NCBI GenBank assembly: GCA_023434365.1
Contig: JAEYSV010000019.1
Location: forward strand, 186,001-250,000
DNA: 64,000 nt
Direction: 5' to 3'
From: Bacillota bacterium
Lineage (GTDB): Bacteria > Bacillota > Clostridia > Lachnospirales > Lachnospiraceae
Shown here: positions 34,966-44,066 of the stretch, one piece after another
Layout: each line of letters starts with the position of its first letter
Position numbering within the stretch: position 1 is the stretch's first letter
Made by a program: the position numbers and the translations under genes
The notes under the pieces: generated by a model
What the model saw: the letters and a program-made list of their open reading frames with translations, nothing else
Told to the model about the DNA's origin: nothing
The model's database searches: none

Positions 34966-36063
34966 ATGTTAAGGAAAGCAATTGTAGCGACAGTAATATG
35001 TATAACGATCCCATTACTATCGGGTGAGCTGGCCAGCGCCACTAATCTGTTTACATTGTCGGTAAATGCTTTAGGACAAGAAGTTATTGATACACAAAGA
35101 ATACAATTACAAAAGATAGAAGAAAGTCAAAATTCATATCAGAATATTGGCATTAGTATAGCGAATTCGTATGTTAATATTCGAAAAGAACCAAATATTG
35201 ATAGTGAAGTTGTAGGAAAACTATATGAAGGAAGTGCAGCAACCATTACAAAAGTGGATGGAAAATGGGCTGGTATTAAATCGGGCAAGGTAAGTGGTTT
35301 TATTTTTAATGAATATCTTGCCACAGGACAAGATGCAAAAAAATTGATTGATAAGTATGGTTTAAAATTAGCTACTGTTAATACTACGACATTACGTGTC
35401 AGAGATGATATGAATATAAAGTCGAGAACGGTTTATTTAGTTCCCGAAGGTTCAAGCTATACTGTATTAAGTGAGTATGAGGGCTGGGTAAAGATCCAGT
35501 TTGAAGGTCATGAAGGCTATGTAGCAAAAAAATATGTTAAGATATCTTATGAGTTTGAAAGTGCAATCTCAATTGAAGAAGAAAAAGAACGGCTTATGGC
35601 AGAAAGAATGAGCCGGGCGGATAATCAGAAATCAAAAGTGGCAATGAAAATAGTAAGCAAAGATAAGAATGAGGCCAAAGAGGCCATGGTTGCTAATCAA
35701 GGTACAATTGCCAGTCAACTAGTTAGTTATGCAAAAAAATTTGTAGGAAACCCTTATGTATGGGGTGGTACCAGTCTGACGGATGGAGCAGATTGCTCGG
35801 GATATGTGCAGACTATTTATAAAAAGTTTGGAGTTCGCATGCCTCGTACTTCTAGGCAACAGGCGAAGGTTGGTACGAAAGTCAGTACTACGAATATGAA
35901 AGTTGGAGACTTGATTTTCTATGCCAGTGAAGGTACGGTCAATCATGTAGCTATCTATATGGGCAATGGTCAAGTGGTGCATGCAAGCAATCCTGATGAA
36001 GGGATAAAGATATCCAATTATAATTACCGTACACCATACAGTGTCAGAAGAGTGTTACAATAA
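34966..36063 (+). CDS. Secreted SH3-NlpC/P60 cell-wall endopeptidase
   Basis: A 365-residue exported protein. It has a signal peptide (about 1-25, ending near LASA) and two bacterial SH3 domains (about 62-105, YVNIRKEPNIDSEVVGKLYE; about 138-182, TTLRVRDDMNIKSRTVYLVP). A charged helical linker (about 195-245) leads to an NlpC/P60 domain (about 245-365). The catalytic Cys is in TDGADCSGYVQ and the His in VNHVAIYMGNGQ; the third residue is probably the His in QVVHAS. It likely cuts peptide stems in peptidoglycan. It has its own promoter and terminator. Confidence 0.92.
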   Translation: MLRKAIVATVICITIPLLSGELASATNLFTLSVNALGQEVIDTQRIQLQKIEESQNSYQNIGISIANSYVNIRKEPNIDSEVVGKLYEGSAATITKVDGKWAGIKSGKVSGFIFNEYLATGQDAKKLIDKYGLKLATVNTTTLRVRDDMNIKSRTVYLVPEGSSYTVLSEYEGWVKIQFEGHEGYVAKKYVKISYEFESAISIEEEKERLMAERMSRADNQKSKVAMKIVSKDKNEAKEAMVANQGTIASQLVSYAKKFVGNPYVWGGTSLTDGADCSGYVQTIYKKFGVRMPRTSRQQAKVGTKVSTTNMKVGDLIFYASEGTVNHVAIYMGNGQVVHASNPDEGIKISNYNYRTPYSVRRVLQ

Positions 36064-36085
36064 AGAGATATTAGTCACGATAGTA

Positions 36086-36130
36086 AAGCGCTTTTGAAAT
36101 TCTATATAATTAGAATATCAGAAGCGTTTT
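36086..36130 (+). terminator. Intrinsic terminator after the NlpC/P60 gene
   Basis: A long hairpin: AAGCGCTTTTGA (36086-36097) and ATTCTA pair with TAGAAT and TCAGAAGCGTT around a TATAAT loop. There is one A-A mismatch and two G-U pairs, and TTTT follows. Confidence 0.82.
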
Positions 36131-36190
36131 ATCTCTGTCTGAATTGCGATATAAGATGATAAAATAAATGTAAAATTAGTGATAAATTAT

Positions 36191-36219
36191 TTGGAAAACG
36201 TGGAAATATGTGCTAAAAT
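36191..36219 (+). promoter_or_regulatory. Promoter of the deacetylase-bactofilin pair
   Basis: TTGGAA (36191-36196), a 17-nt spacer and TAAAAT (36214-36219), with TG at the extended -10 position (36211-36212). The start codon is 40 nt downstream. Confidence 0.6.
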
Positions 36220-36258
36220 AATAGTTATAAGTTAAGATTGGGGTGATAAGTTCATACA

Positions 36259-37299
36259 ATGGATGAGCATGCAAAGGAGAAGCCGTTTCGTAAGCGCCGC
36301 GTAAAAAGGCTGAAACGTATTATACTATTCGTAATCGGATGCTCTATACTGATTCCTATTGTTCTTAGTACGATGAGTTTTATACATATTTTTAAAGTAC
36401 AAAGTAAATATAATGCGCTTGTCGAGCTCGTTAACAAGGGTGAAGATTTACATAAGCAAGATGATGAGATTGCTGCATTGCAAGATCAGATAGTATTGCT
36501 AGAAGAGCAACTGCAAGCCATAAAGGAAAAGAATAGTCAGCAAAACGAAGAAAAAGAAGTTGTTGTTGGGAATAAAAATGACAAAAGTGACAAAAGCGAT
36601 AAAAGTGACAAAAATGATAAAAATGACAAAAGTGACACGGGTGACAAGAGTATTGCAGTTCCAAAGGTTGTGAAGAAAACGGTCTATTTAACGTTTGATG
36701 ATGGACCTAGTTCTAATACGAATGAAATTCTAGACATACTTAATAAGTATAACATTAAAGCAACATTTTTTGTGCTTGGCAAATCATTTGACGGAGCGAA
36801 GCAAATATATCAAAGGATTGTGAAAGAGGGGCATTCTCTTGGAATGCACTCCTATTCTCATGATTATGCTACGATATATAGTTCAGTAGAAGAATTTGAA
36901 AAAGACGTTAAAAAGATAAGTGAATACCTATATGAGATTACTGGGGTAAAGCCAACCATTTACCGATTCCCTGGAGGAAGCAGTAATACGATTACGAAAA
37001 TTGATATTCATGAATTCATTAACGTGCTCAATAAAAAAGGAATCGTCCACTATGACTGGAATATCATGAATGGTGATGCTTACAATTATAAAGTTAAGGT
37101 GAATACTTTAATTGATAATGTAGTTACAGGGGTCAATAAATATCAGACTTCAATGGTACTAATGCATGATGCTGCATCCAAAGATAATACGGTAGAATCG
37201 TTGCCTAAATTGATTGAAACACTAAACAAGATGGAAGTAACTTTTCTTCCAATTACTGAGCAAACTGAGCCGATACAGCATCGCTATGTGGAAGAATGA
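36259..37299 (+). CDS. Membrane-anchored polysaccharide deacetylase (NodB fold)
   Basis: A 346-residue protein with a basic N-terminus and one membrane segment (about 21-41). A coiled coil (about 50-95) and a low-complexity Asp-Lys-Ser linker with repeats of DKSDKSDK type (about 107-135) follow. The NodB domain (about 145-335) has motifs TFDDGPSS, HSYSHDY, RFPGGSS, YDWN and LMHD, all with their metal and catalytic residues. It probably removes acetyl groups from peptidoglycan or another surface glycan. It lies 33 nt before the bactofilin gene, so the two are likely co-transcribed. Confidence 0.93.
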   Translation: MDEHAKEKPFRKRRVKRLKRIILFVIGCSILIPIVLSTMSFIHIFKVQSKYNALVELVNKGEDLHKQDDEIAALQDQIVLLEEQLQAIKEKNSQQNEEKEVVVGNKNDKSDKSDKSDKNDKNDKSDTGDKSIAVPKVVKKTVYLTFDDGPSSNTNEILDILNKYNIKATFFVLGKSFDGAKQIYQRIVKEGHSLGMHSYSHDYATIYSSVEEFEKDVKKISEYLYEITGVKPTIYRFPGGSSNTITKIDIHEFINVLNKKGIVHYDWNIMNGDAYNYKVKVNTLIDNVVTGVNKYQTSMVLMHDAASKDNTVESLPKLIETLNKMEVTFLPITEQTEPIQHRYVEE

Positions 37300-37332
37300 T
37301 ATCAAATATATAAGGAATGAGGAGGAAGAACA

Positions 37333-38256
37333 ATGGGTTTTTTCAAGGATTTTAAGGAAGATCTGAATCAGGCAGTAGATGAGTTATTACCAGAAGATGA
37401 GATGCTGTTTGAGGAAGATGATGACCTTTTTACTAACGATGGCTTACTAATGAATGCTATGGATCAAGAGATCTCAGATGAGGAATCAACAGAGTGGTAT
37501 GATGATCTTGAAGAGGCTAAAGTAGGAGAAGATAATGAGGTAATAGACTTCCTTGCTAAGGTCAATACCTTAAATGAATCGATGGAGAGTGAAAACCTGG
37601 CTGACGCCGAACTAACGCCGTCAAAAGAAGAAGCCCAGGAGCAAGAGACAGTCAAAGAAGAGTTGTTTACCGTAGCTTCCTCAGATAATTTGATGGAGAG
37701 TGATTTGGAAAGTAAGGTGGAGGATTATAAAATGATTATTGAGATGGATAAAACGGATGATGGTTTAGTAGGAGGGCTTATGGATACTGTTGAAAAGAAT
37801 GAAGTTGCACAAGAAGTAACGGTAATCGGAAAAGAAACTAAGATTAATGGTAGTATTAGTTCTGAGGGTAGTGTTGAAATCTTAGGTACTGTTGAGGGTG
37901 ATATTGACTGTCTTGGAAAACTATCCATTAGTGGTGTGGTAAAAGGTAACTCTACCGCGCACGAAATTTTCATAAATGCAAAACGTTTAGAAGGTAATGT
38001 TACAAGTGAAGGTAATATTAAGATTGGCCAGGGGACTGTTGTAATTGGTGATGTTAATGCTACTGCTGGTGTTATTGCGGGAGCTGTAAAAGGTCAAATT
38101 GATGTAAATGGTGCAGTTGTATTAGATTCTACAGCAATTGTAAAAGGAAACATTAAGGCAAAATCTGTGCAGATTAATAATGGAGCAGTAGTTGATGGTT
38201 ATTGTTCCTTAACCTATGCAGCAGTAGATATTGATAATGTATTCGACGTAGAATAA
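37333..38256 (+). CDS. Bactofilin (polymer-forming cytoskeletal protein)
   Basis: A 307-residue protein with a very acidic, disordered N-terminal half (about 1-150). The bactofilin domain (about 155-295) is made of short beta-helix repeats such as GSISSEGSVEILGTVEGDID and IKIGQGTVVIGDVNATAG. Bactofilins polymerise without nucleotide and often organise cell-wall enzymes, which fits the neighbouring deacetylase and NlpC/P60 genes. The N-terminal extension is longer than in most bactofilins. A strong GAGGAGGAAG site precedes the ATG. Confidence 0.9.
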   Translation: MGFFKDFKEDLNQAVDELLPEDEMLFEEDDDLFTNDGLLMNAMDQEISDEESTEWYDDLEEAKVGEDNEVIDFLAKVNTLNESMESENLADAELTPSKEEAQEQETVKEELFTVASSDNLMESDLESKVEDYKMIIEMDKTDDGLVGGLMDTVEKNEVAQEVTVIGKETKINGSISSEGSVEILGTVEGDIDCLGKLSISGVVKGNSTAHEIFINAKRLEGNVTSEGNIKIGQGTVVIGDVNATAGVIAGAVKGQIDVNGAVVLDSTAIVKGNIKAKSVQINNGAVVDGYCSLTYAAVDIDNVFDVE

Positions 38257-38306
38257 GATTGTTAATTATCATACTGTATAAAATCTATGTTAAGCAAAGT
38301 GTATAG

Positions 38307-38356
38307 AAGGATGTGATGGCGGGTATCATTGGAGATAAAGCTGGCACATCCTTTTT
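38307..38356 (+). terminator. Intrinsic terminator after the bactofilin gene
   Basis: AAGGATGTG (38307-38315) pairs with CACATCCTT (38345-38353) around a 29-nt loop that can fold further, followed by TTT within CCTTTTTG. Confidence 0.75.
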
Positions 38357-38400
38357 GTTGTGGAAAGCTAGACTCAAAAACCATAAAAAGGGTTGTTCAT

Positions 38401-38429
38401 TTGATTCATTTGTGGTACATTATTATATA
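38401..38429 (+). promoter_or_regulatory. Promoter candidate for pyrH
   Basis: TTGATT (38401-38406), a 17-nt spacer and TATATA (38424-38429). An overlapping alternative is TTGTTC (38393) with TACATT (38416). The start codon is about 45 nt downstream. Confidence 0.5.
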
Positions 38430-38474
38430 GGTTTTAGCACAAATGTGTTGTACTAAAATAGAAATCAGAAAGGC

Positions 38475-39194
38475 ATGAAGAACAACGTGAGTGATTATAA
38501 AAGAGTCTTACTTAAATTAAGTGGCGAAGCATTAGCTGGTGATAAAAAAACTGGTTTTGATGAAGCGACATGTATTGCAGTAGCAAAGCAGGTAAAGCAG
38601 TTGACGGACCAAGGAATTGAGGTTGGTATCGTTATAGGTGGTGGTAATTTCTGGAGAGGGCGTACAAGTGAAACGATTGATCGTACAAAAGCAGATCAGA
38701 TTGGGATGTTGGCGACAGTCATGAATTGTATCTATGTATCTGAGATTTTCCGGTTTGTCGGAATGAAGACACAAATCTTCACTCCATTTGAATGTGGTAC
38801 TATGACAAAACAATTCTCCAAAGACAGTGCCAACCGATGTTTTGAGAAAGGCATGGTTGTGTTTTTTGCCGGTGGAACCGGACATCCTTATTTCTCAACT
38901 GATACAGGAATTGTATTGCGAGCAATTGAGATGGACGCGGATGTTATTTTATGTGCCAAAGCGATTGATGGTGTTTATGACAGTGACCCTAAGAGTAATC
39001 CTAATGCAAAAAAATATGATCAGATTACTATTGATGAAGTGCTTGATAAAAAACTTGCGGTAATTGATCTTACTGCAACAATTATGTGTTTGGAGAATAA
39101 GATGCCATTGTTGGTATTTGGTCTGAATGAAGAGAATAGTATTGTAAATAGTGTATCGGGCCATTTTAATGGAACTAAAGTGGTTGTGGAATAA
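38475..39194 (+). CDS. pyrH: UMP kinase
   Basis: PyrH phosphorylates UMP to UDP in pyrimidine nucleotide synthesis. The 239-residue amino-acid-kinase-fold protein has VLLKLSGEALAG, IGGGNFWRGR, and the uridylate-specific FFAGGTGHPYFSTDTGIVLRA region split by normal spacing. The ATG at 38475 is only a base or two from AAAGG, so the GTG at 38487 (VSDYKRVLLKLSG) is a possible alternative start. It precedes frr as in most Firmicutes. Confidence 0.97.
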   Translation: MKNNVSDYKRVLLKLSGEALAGDKKTGFDEATCIAVAKQVKQLTDQGIEVGIVIGGGNFWRGRTSETIDRTKADQIGMLATVMNCIYVSEIFRFVGMKTQIFTPFECGTMTKQFSKDSANRCFEKGMVVFFAGGTGHPYFSTDTGIVLRAIEMDADVILCAKAIDGVYDSDPKSNPNAKKYDQITIDEVLDKKLAVIDLTATIMCLENKMPLLVFGLNEENSIVNSVSGHFNGTKVVVE

Positions 39195-39260
39195 GAATAC
39201 AGTAATTGAATGCATAACAACAATAAAGTTTAATAAAAATATAGGTAGGAGGATTCATAC

Positions 39261-39815
39261 ATGGATTCAAGAATTGAACAATTTGAGAGTAAAATGAGAA
39301 AATCTTTAGAGGCGCTAGAGGCAGAATATGTTACTATTCGTGCAGGTAGAGCGAATCCTCATGTGTTAGACAAAATAAAAGTGGATTATTATGGACAGCC
39401 ATCAGGTTTACAGAGTGTAGCTAACATAAGTGTTCCTGAAGCAAGAGTTATTATGATTCAACCATGGGAAAGTAAACTGATTAAGGAAATCGAGAAAGCA
39501 ATTCTTACTTCGGACTTAGGTCTTACTCCTTCAAACGATGGCAGAGTAATTCGTCTTGTATTCCCAGAATTGACCGAAGAACGTCGTAAAGATTTAGTAA
39601 AAGATGTTAAGAAAAAAGCGGAGAATGCTAAAGTAGCAGTTCGTAATATCAGACGTGATGCGAATGATGCATTTAAGAAGATGAATAAATCCAGTGAAAT
39701 TACAGATGATGATTTAAAATCACTTGAGGAACAGATTCAAAAAGCAACTGACAAGTATATTGTAGATATTGATAAAGCAGTTGAGGCAAAATCCAAAGAA
39801 ATTCTTACTGTATAG
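39261..39815 (+). CDS. frr: Ribosome recycling factor
   Basis: RRF splits post-termination ribosomes together with EF-G. The 184-residue protein begins SRIEQFESKMRKSLEALEAE and has the conserved IRAGRANPHVLDKIKVDYYG and RNIRRDANDAFKKM segments. GGAGGAT precedes the ATG. It lies between pyrH and uppS. Confidence 0.98.
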   Translation: MDSRIEQFESKMRKSLEALEAEYVTIRAGRANPHVLDKIKVDYYGQPSGLQSVANISVPEARVIMIQPWESKLIKEIEKAILTSDLGLTPSNDGRVIRLVFPELTEERRKDLVKDVKKKAENAKVAVRNIRRDANDAFKKMNKSSEITDDDLKSLEEQIQKATDKYIVDIDKAVEAKSKEILTV

Positions 39816-39829
39816 TAAGTGCCATAATA

Positions 39830-39863
39830 AGGACGTATTTTCATTTGCTGGAAGGTACGTCCT
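39830..39863 (+). other. Hairpin between frr and uppS
   Basis: AGGACGTA (39830-39837) pairs perfectly with TACGTCCT (39856-39863) around an 18-nt loop. ATTCTTAATG follows, so it may be a weak or partial terminator that lets some transcript into uppS. Confidence 0.5.
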
Positions 39864-39888
39864 ATTCTTAATGTTTAGGAGGATAGCG

Positions 39889-40611
39889 ATGAGTGAGAAC
39901 AAGGAGGATGGGTTAATTATACCTAACCATATTGCCATTATTTTAGACGGGAATGGAAGATGGGCCAAAAAACGTTTTATGCCACGCAATTATGGTCATG
40001 CACAAGGCAGTAAAAATGTTGAACGTATCATAGAAGATGCATTTAACATGGGTGTCAAATACCTTACAGTATATGCGTTCAGTACAGAAAACTGGAGCCG
40101 ACCTTCTGAAGAAGTTCAGGCTATTATGAAGCTTTTACGTAATTATTTGAAGACTTGTGTGAAAACTAGTGAAAAAAATAATATGAGAGTTCGTATCCTT
40201 GGAGACAAACAAAGTCTTCCGGAGGATATATTAAAGAGTGTTAACGTTCTTGAAGAAGCGTCTAAAAACAATACTGGACTAAATTTTCAGGTAGCCTTAA
40301 ATTATGGCAGTCGGGATGAGATTATTCGGGCTGTTAAAAAAGTGGCAAACAATGTTCAAGAGGGACAGTTAAAACCTGACGATATCACTAGTGATTTATT
40401 TGCATCTTATCTGGACACACATGATATTCCAGATCCTGATCTTTTAATTAGAACAAGTGGTGAACAAAGGTTATCCAATTATTTGCTCTGGCAGTTGGCC
40501 TATACAGAGTTTTATTTTACAGATGTATTGTGGCCTGATTTTAATAAAAACGAATTAGAAAAAGCGATTCGCTATTATAGCAACAGGGATCGAAGATTCG
40601 GAAAGGTTTAG
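39889..40611 (+). CDS. uppS: Isoprenyl (undecaprenyl diphosphate) synthase
   Basis: UppS makes the C55 lipid carrier for wall synthesis. The 240-residue cis-prenyltransferase has HIAIILDGNGRWAKKR with the catalytic Asp, YAFSTENWSRP, and RTSGEQRLSNYLLWQLAYTE. The ATG at 39889 follows AGGAGGAT; the longer upstream frame runs into frr and is rejected. It sits immediately before cdsA. Confidence 0.97.
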   Translation: MSENKEDGLIIPNHIAIILDGNGRWAKKRFMPRNYGHAQGSKNVERIIEDAFNMGVKYLTVYAFSTENWSRPSEEVQAIMKLLRNYLKTCVKTSEKNNMRVRILGDKQSLPEDILKSVNVLEEASKNNTGLNFQVALNYGSRDEIIRAVKKVANNVQEGQLKPDDITSDLFASYLDTHDIPDPDLLIRTSGEQRLSNYLLWQLAYTEFYFTDVLWPDFNKNELEKAIRYYSNRDRRFGKV

Positions 40612-40621
40612 GGGGATTACT

Positions 40622-41422
40622 ATGTTTGTGAAAAGATTGATTAGTAGTATTGTGTTACTTGCAGTCATAATCACTACTGTAGTATTAGGAGGAGAAGCGC
40701 TTTTTTTATTAACTGCAATCGTTTCGCTGATAGGATTGATGGAAATATATCGCCTTTCCAAGCTTCATAAAACGTTACCAGGTATTGTTGGATATTTATC
40801 TTGCGCTGTTTACTATGCATTACTTTATTTTAACAGACAGGAATATCTGTTTGAGCTTCTTGTCGTTTTATTGTTAGTACTGATGATAGTCTTTGTGCTA
40901 CGTTATCCAGTGTATCATTCAAGTCAAATTGCTATGACTTTTTTTGGTTTCTTTTATGTTGCTGTTATGTTATCATATTTGTATCAAGTACGCATGCTAG
41001 AAAATGGTGCCTATATGATTTGGCTGGTGTTCATTGGAGCCTGGGGTTCTGATACTTGTGCGTATTGTGTTGGTATGCTATTTGGAAAACATAAACTTCC
41101 GAACGAACTGTCTCCAAAGAAGTCGATAGAAGGTTGTATTGGAGGGGTAGTTGGAGCAGCATTCCTAGGTTTTGCTTATGCAACTGTTTTTAGAGAGCAG
41201 ATTACTGCTATTAGTAATCCAACCCTCTGGTTTGCGGTAATTGGTGGTGTGAGTAGTATATTATCTCAGATAGGTGATCTTGCCGCGAGTGGTATTAAGA
41301 GAAATCATAATATTAAGGACTATGGGAATCTGATACCAGGCCACGGTGGAATTATGGACAGATTTGACAGTATTATTTTTACTGCTCCAATCTGCTTTGT
41401 CTTACTAAAATTTATACTGTAA
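40622..41422 (+). CDS. cdsA: Phosphatidate cytidylyltransferase
   Basis: CdsA makes CDP-diacylglycerol for phospholipid synthesis. The 266-residue protein has about seven to eight membrane segments. The family signature is near the C-terminus (NLIPGHGGIMDRFDSIIFTA), with GSDTCAYCVGMLFGKHK and LSPKKSIEGCIGG upstream. It follows uppS by 10 nt. Confidence 0.96.
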   Translation: MFVKRLISSIVLLAVIITTVVLGGEALFLLTAIVSLIGLMEIYRLSKLHKTLPGIVGYLSCAVYYALLYFNRQEYLFELLVVLLLVLMIVFVLRYPVYHSSQIAMTFFGFFYVAVMLSYLYQVRMLENGAYMIWLVFIGAWGSDTCAYCVGMLFGKHKLPNELSPKKSIEGCIGGVVGAAFLGFAYATVFREQITAISNPTLWFAVIGGVSSILSQIGDLAASGIKRNHNIKDYGNLIPGHGGIMDRFDSIIFTAPICFVLLKFIL

Positions 41423-41453
41423 AAGGTAAAATAGATAACTTGAGGAAATAAGA

Positions 41454-42593
41454 ATGAAAAGAATAAGTATACTGGGTTCTACTGGGTCTATAGGGACTCA
41501 AACCTTAGAAATTGTACGAACCAATCAGGATATAAAAGTTGTGGCATTAGCTGCTGGCAATAATATTGAGTTACTAGCGAAACAAGCATTGGAATTTAAA
41601 CCAGAGCTAATTTGTGTCTGGACTAAGGAGAATGCATGTAAGATTAAGCAAATGATCCCTTACGATGTGACGATCGTCTACGGTATGGAAGGGTTGATTC
41701 TTTGCGCAACACATGCAGACGTAGATATTGTTGTAACTGCTGTGGTTGGAATGATTGGAATCCGTCCAACGATTAGTGCAATCGAAGCTGGCAAGGATAT
41801 TGCGCTTGCGAATAAGGAAACACTTGTAACTGCTGGGCATCTGATTATGCCATTAGCCAAAGAAAAGAACGTAAGAATTTATCCGGTAGATAGTGAACAC
41901 AGTGCAGTATTTCAATGCTTGAACGGTGAAAATTGGAAAGAAATAGACAAGATTATCCTAACTGCTTCTGGCGGACCTTTTCGTGGTAAGAAGCTTAGTG
42001 ACTTAGAACATATTCAAGTGGAAGATGCGCTGAAGCATCCAAACTGGGCGATGGGAAGAAAGATTACGATTGATTCTTCTACTATGGTTAATAAAGGGCT
42101 TGAGGTAATTGAAGCAAGGTGGTTGTTTGATGTAAGTTATGACCAGATCGATGTTGTCGTACAGCCTCAAAGTGTGATTCATTCTATGGTGCAGTTTATG
42201 GATGGATCGGTTATGGCACAGCTTGGAACGCCGGATATGAAACTACCAATTCAGTACGCATTATATTATCCAGAGCGTCGTTTTCTTGCTGGGTCACGTC
42301 TTGATTTTAAAACGCTTAAAAGTATCTCCTTTGAAGAACCGGATCTTGAGACCTTTAGAGGGTTACGACTTGCTTATGAAGCAGGTCGGATTGGCCATAG
42401 TATGCCAACGGTATATAACGCAGCGAATGAACTAGCAGTTTCTCTGTTCTTAGAAAAGAAGATTTCGTATTTGGATATCGTTAAGATGATAGAATTTGCA
42501 ATGGAAAAGCATAACTTGATAGAACATCCAAGTCTTGAGCAAATTCTAGAAACAGAAGCATTAACATATGATATATTAGCATCATTTAAATAG
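41454..42593 (+). CDS. dxr: 1-deoxy-D-xylulose 5-phosphate reductoisomerase
   Basis: Dxr makes MEP, the committed step of the non-mevalonate isoprenoid route. The NADPH-binding start is ISILGSTGSIGTQTLEIV. Metal and substrate residues are in PVDSEHSAVFQCL and LTASGGPFRGKK, and NPxW appears as HPNWAMGRKITIDSSTMVNK in conserved spacing. The length is 379 residues. The pathway gene ispG lies two genes downstream. Confidence 0.97.
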   Translation: MKRISILGSTGSIGTQTLEIVRTNQDIKVVALAAGNNIELLAKQALEFKPELICVWTKENACKIKQMIPYDVTIVYGMEGLILCATHADVDIVVTAVVGMIGIRPTISAIEAGKDIALANKETLVTAGHLIMPLAKEKNVRIYPVDSEHSAVFQCLNGENWKEIDKIILTASGGPFRGKKLSDLEHIQVEDALKHPNWAMGRKITIDSSTMVNKGLEVIEARWLFDVSYDQIDVVVQPQSVIHSMVQFMDGSVMAQLGTPDMKLPIQYALYYPERRFLAGSRLDFKTLKSISFEEPDLETFRGLRLAYEAGRIGHSMPTVYNAANELAVSLFLEKKISYLDIVKMIEFAMEKHNLIEHPSLEQILETEALTYDILASFK

Positions 42594-42644
42594 AGGAAAG
42601 ATAAGTATTCAAAATCATACGTTAATAGTCAGGTAGGAGGGTTT

Positions 42645-43943
42645 ATGAGCATTGTTATTGCTTTAATTATATTTAGTGTTATTGTTATCATTCATGAATT
42701 TGGTCATTTTCTTCTTGCAAAGAAAAATGGGATTAAAGTTCCTGAGTTTTCTCTTGGTATGGGACCTAGATTATTCAGTTTTCAAAAAAATGAAACTAAG
42801 TATTCTCTAAAACTGTTCCCTATAGGTGGCTCCTGCCTGATGCTTGGTCAGGATGAAGATTCAAAAGAGGAAGGAACCTTTAATTCCAAAGGTGTTTGGG
42901 CAAGAATCTCTGTCATAGCGGCAGGTCCTATTTTCAACTTCATATTGGCTTTTGTTCTTGCAATCTTTGTCATTACGGGTGCAGGATACGACCCTGCAAC
43001 GGTGGCACGAGTTGTAGACGGACAACCAGCGAGTGAGGCAGGAATTAAAGTAGGGGATTTGATTACTTCAATCAATGGTAAAGGAGTAGATATCTCCAGA
43101 GATATTGATGTGTATTTTCAATTTCATCCGGTAGATGGTGAGGTAATTGAAATCACATATGAACGGAATGGAAAAGAATATGAAGCGAATATAGAGCCCA
43201 AACTTATAAAACGGTATTTGATTGGTTTTTCTTATACTGCTGACGATAAGATTGCAGTAATGACTGCGATTACTCCTGGTGGTGCATTGGAGAAAGCTGG
43301 TGTTAAGGCGGGGGATATCATTGTTAATGTGGATGGTAACGATGTTAAAACCGGAATGGAATTAAATGATTATTTTAATGCTAATCCGTTAACTGAGAAA
43401 CCAGTTCAGGTAACATATTCTCGTGATGGAAAAGAGACGACTGTTCAGGTTACTCCGGTATACTCGAGCGAAAATTATGTTGTTGGAATGGGCTATAATA
43501 TGCAACGCACCGGTACAGAGAAGAATCCACTAAAAGTGTTAAAATATAGTTATACAGAAGTGAAGTTCTGGATTAAGACAACGGTAGCTAGTCTTGGCCA
43601 ACTGATTCAGGGCAATGTTAGTAAAGACGATATCGCCGGTCCGGTAGGGATTGTGAATATCATTGGAGATAGCTATGAAAACACCAAGGATGAAGGTGTT
43701 TTTATGACAATCTTGCAGATGATGTACATCAGTATCTTGTTAAGTGCGAATCTTGGAGTAATGAACTTGCTTCCAATTCCAGCTCTTGACGGAGGGCGAC
43801 TTGTATTTTTGATTATTGAAGCAATCCGTGGAAAACCAATTCCAGCGGAAAAAGAAGGTATTGTACATGTCATTGGCTTTATTGCATTGATGCTGTTGAT
43901 GGTATTTGTTGTATTTAATGATATTATGAGGATTTTTGGTTAA
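42645..43943 (+). CDS. rseP: Site-2 intramembrane zinc metalloprotease RseP
   Basis: An M50 protease (RasP/RseP type) that cuts membrane proteins such as anti-sigma factors and signal-peptide remnants. The zinc motif HEFGH is in membrane segment 1 (about 18-22). Two PDZ-like domains (about 120-190 and 205-280) follow, then the NLLPIPALDGGRLVF motif with the third ligand Asp. The protein is 432 residues long. GTAGGAGGG precedes the ATG. Confidence 0.96.
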   Translation: MSIVIALIIFSVIVIIHEFGHFLLAKKNGIKVPEFSLGMGPRLFSFQKNETKYSLKLFPIGGSCLMLGQDEDSKEEGTFNSKGVWARISVIAAGPIFNFILAFVLAIFVITGAGYDPATVARVVDGQPASEAGIKVGDLITSINGKGVDISRDIDVYFQFHPVDGEVIEITYERNGKEYEANIEPKLIKRYLIGFSYTADDKIAVMTAITPGGALEKAGVKAGDIIVNVDGNDVKTGMELNDYFNANPLTEKPVQVTYSRDGKETTVQVTPVYSSENYVVGMGYNMQRTGTEKNPLKVLKYSYTEVKFWIKTTVASLGQLIQGNVSKDDIAGPVGIVNIIGDSYENTKDEGVFMTILQMMYISILLSANLGVMNLLPIPALDGGRLVFLIIEAIRGKPIPAEKEGIVHVIGFIALMLLMVFVVFNDIMRIFG

Positions 43944-43966
43944 TTAAGAGTGTATCAGGTGAACTT

Positions 43967-44019
43967 AAGCTGTTGTTGGAATTAGAAGAGTGTTACTTCT
44001 TAACCGACAGCAGCTTTCT
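43967..44019 (+). terminator. Hairpin between rseP and ispG, possible terminator
   Basis: AAGCTGTTGTTGG (43967-43979) pairs with CCGACAGCAGCTT (44004-44016) with two G-U pairs. An inner TTA-GAAG/CTTC-T-TAA stem extends it. It is followed by TCT, not a long T-run, so termination may be incomplete. Confidence 0.55.
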
Positions 44020-44066
44020 ATAATGACAATATTAAAGTAAAACGTGTAAAAAATGAGGTAGAAATC

